Both the position numbers and the translations under genes were made by a program. The notes below the pieces were generated by a model. It was given only the letters and a program-made list of their open reading frames with translations. It had not been told where the DNA came from and did no database searches. Below are positions 4,989-5,852 of a stretch of 5,852 nucleotides of DNA, one piece after another. Each line of letters opens with the position of its first letter. Position 1 is the stretch's first letter. The DNA lies in contig DPMX01000213.1 in NCBI GenBank assembly GCA_003540955.1, positions 1 to 5,852 of the forward strand. The letters run 5' to 3'. Source of the stretch: Gammaproteobacteria bacterium. GTDB lineage: Bacteria > Pseudomonadota > Gammaproteobacteria > Ga0077536.

Positions 4989-5852
4989 TGCCGTTTCAAC
5001 CCCTCAAATTCCAGCCGGGCATTATCCGCGATCTCACGCGGAAATCGGGGAGCGGTGGATGGTATGATTGCGACAAGGTGCGCTTTCGAAACGGGTTGCC
5101 GGAAAAGATTGGCGGCTGGGAAAAACGGACTTCCTCCGCACACATTGGCGTATGCCGTTCGCTATTTAGTTGGTCAGCACTAGATGGTTCGGAGTTTATG
5201 GGCGTTGGGACGAACGCCCGTTTCTACATCGAAGAAGCTGGGTCTTTATATAATATTACGCCATTTCGAACGAGCGGCGAGACGCTGGCTGCAAACCCGT
5301 TGACAACGAACGATGCGGGCAGTGGCCTTATAACCGTTTCAGATGCGGCGCACGGCGCTCTCGCTGGCGATGTGGTCAACATAACTGGCGCTGCGACGTT
5401 CGATGGCATCGCCGCATCGGCATTAAATACAGACCATCAGATTACTTCGGTCATTGATGCAAACTCATACAGAATTACCGTAGATGACACCGCGACTTCT
5501 GGCTCCACAGGCGGTGGCGGAAGTGCAGTTGTCGTTCGCTACGAGGTAAATGGTGCCCCGGTCTCATCAACGGGCGGGATTGGATATGGCGCAAGTTGGT
5601 ATGGCGGATTTAATCCGACAGCCCCATCGTCCACACTGGCAAGCGGTATTAACTCGTCAGCGACTTCTCTCACGCTGGCTGATGCGACGAACTTTATTGC
5701 CGCCTCGACCACACTCTCTACAACGATCACTGCTTCTTTCGAAGGTGGTGTTGAGGTGGCTAGCGTTGCGAATTTCCCAGATGTTGGGTCTATAAAAATT
5801 GGTAGCGAAGTCATCAGCTACAACTCTCGAAATACCGAAACTAACACTCTGG
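4988..5852 (+). CDS. Large phage virion or tail protein, N-terminal 288 residues (runs off the window)
   Basis: The reading frame is open from GTG 4988 to the end of the window. The N-terminus has a short 'PLKFQPGIIRDLT' segment and then the conserved block WYDCDKVRFRNGLPEKIGG (residues 25-43). I recall this block from a very common marine phage structural protein family ('GGWYDGDKIRFR.GLPEKIGGW'). CRSLFSW and 'GVGTNARFYIEEAG' follow. Residues around 106-187 form a beta module with 'VSDAAHGALAGDVVNITGA' and 'HQITSVIDANSYRITV', ending in a Gly-rich turn. Similar modules are often annotated as E1 FCCH-like in phage proteins. Residues from about 217 to 280 are another beta module with 'SVANFPDVGSIKIGSEVISY'. 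It is probably an external tail or nozzle-type protein, but the exact role is not established here. The start shares a base with the preceding stop. Confidence 0.85.
   Translation, partial: MPFQPLKFQPGIIRDLTRKSGSGGWYDCDKVRFRNGLPEKIGGWEKRTSSAHIGVCRSLFSWSALDGSEFMGVGTNARFYIEEAGSLYNITPFRTSGETLAANPLTTNDAGSGLITVSDAAHGALAGDVVNITGAATFDGIAASALNTDHQITSVIDANSYRITVDDTATSGSTGGGGSAVVVRYEVNGAPVSSTGGIGYGASWYGGFNPTAPSSTLASGINSSATSLTLADATNFIAASTTLSTTITASFEGGVEVASVANFPDVGSIKIGSEVISYNSRNTETNTL

Noticed and set aside
5249..5254. TATAAT resembling a promoter -10 box
   Set aside because: It lies inside the large virion gene with no matching -35 box at proper spacing. A TTGACA at 5301 is also not paired with a -10 box at a normal distance.
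5550..5795. Plus-strand open frame of 81 residues, with an antisense one at 5539-5814
   Set aside because: Both lie inside the long virion gene, which has family-like sequence in its own frame across this region.

Overview
The window looks like part of the late, structural region of a tailed double-stranded DNA phage or prophage. Every gene I can support reads on the plus strand. Genes are packed end to end, mostly with start and stop codons overlapping by one to four bases. Several proteins resemble virion and tail-fibre proteins that I recall from uncultured marine phages. The host is probably an aquatic Gram-negative bacterium, perhaps alphaproteobacterial. That host guess comes from family resemblance and cannot be proved from this window. 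I see no integrase, tRNA, rRNA, CRISPR array or insertion sequence, and no gap over 300 bases without a gene.

Layout. Bases 1-75 hold the tail end of an upstream gene. Next comes a 74-residue helical protein (72-296), then a 143-residue virion-type protein (296-727). A tail or fibre gene set follows: a 191-residue protein built from 22-residue beta repeats (737-1312), a 338-residue tail-fibre-like protein (1322-2338) and a glycine-rich, cysteine-containing protein resembling a fibre-tip adhesin (2349-3053). A small hairpin between the last two covers the ribosome binding site of the adhesin-like gene.

Bases 3056-4988 are the unusual part. A probable 33-residue single-pass membrane peptide (3056-3157) overlaps a 555-residue protein (3154-4821). 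The C-terminal half of that protein is an asparagine-synthetase-type ATP pyrophosphatase with SGGIDST and GELGDQIFG motifs. Its N-terminal half is not the usual glutaminase domain and I do not recognise it. A 56-residue holin-like membrane protein (4818-4988) overlaps its end. The window closes inside a large virion or tail protein that starts at GTG 4988 and runs off the 3' end.

Working together. The structural genes probably build the tail and its host-binding parts, and the small membrane proteins may serve lysis. The synthetase-like enzyme is the best candidate for something undescribed: an apparent glutaminase-free amide- or adenylate-forming enzyme, translationally coupled to a tiny peptide and placed just after the presumed adhesin. 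Whether it modifies a virion protein, the small peptide, or a host molecule cannot be decided from sequence alone.
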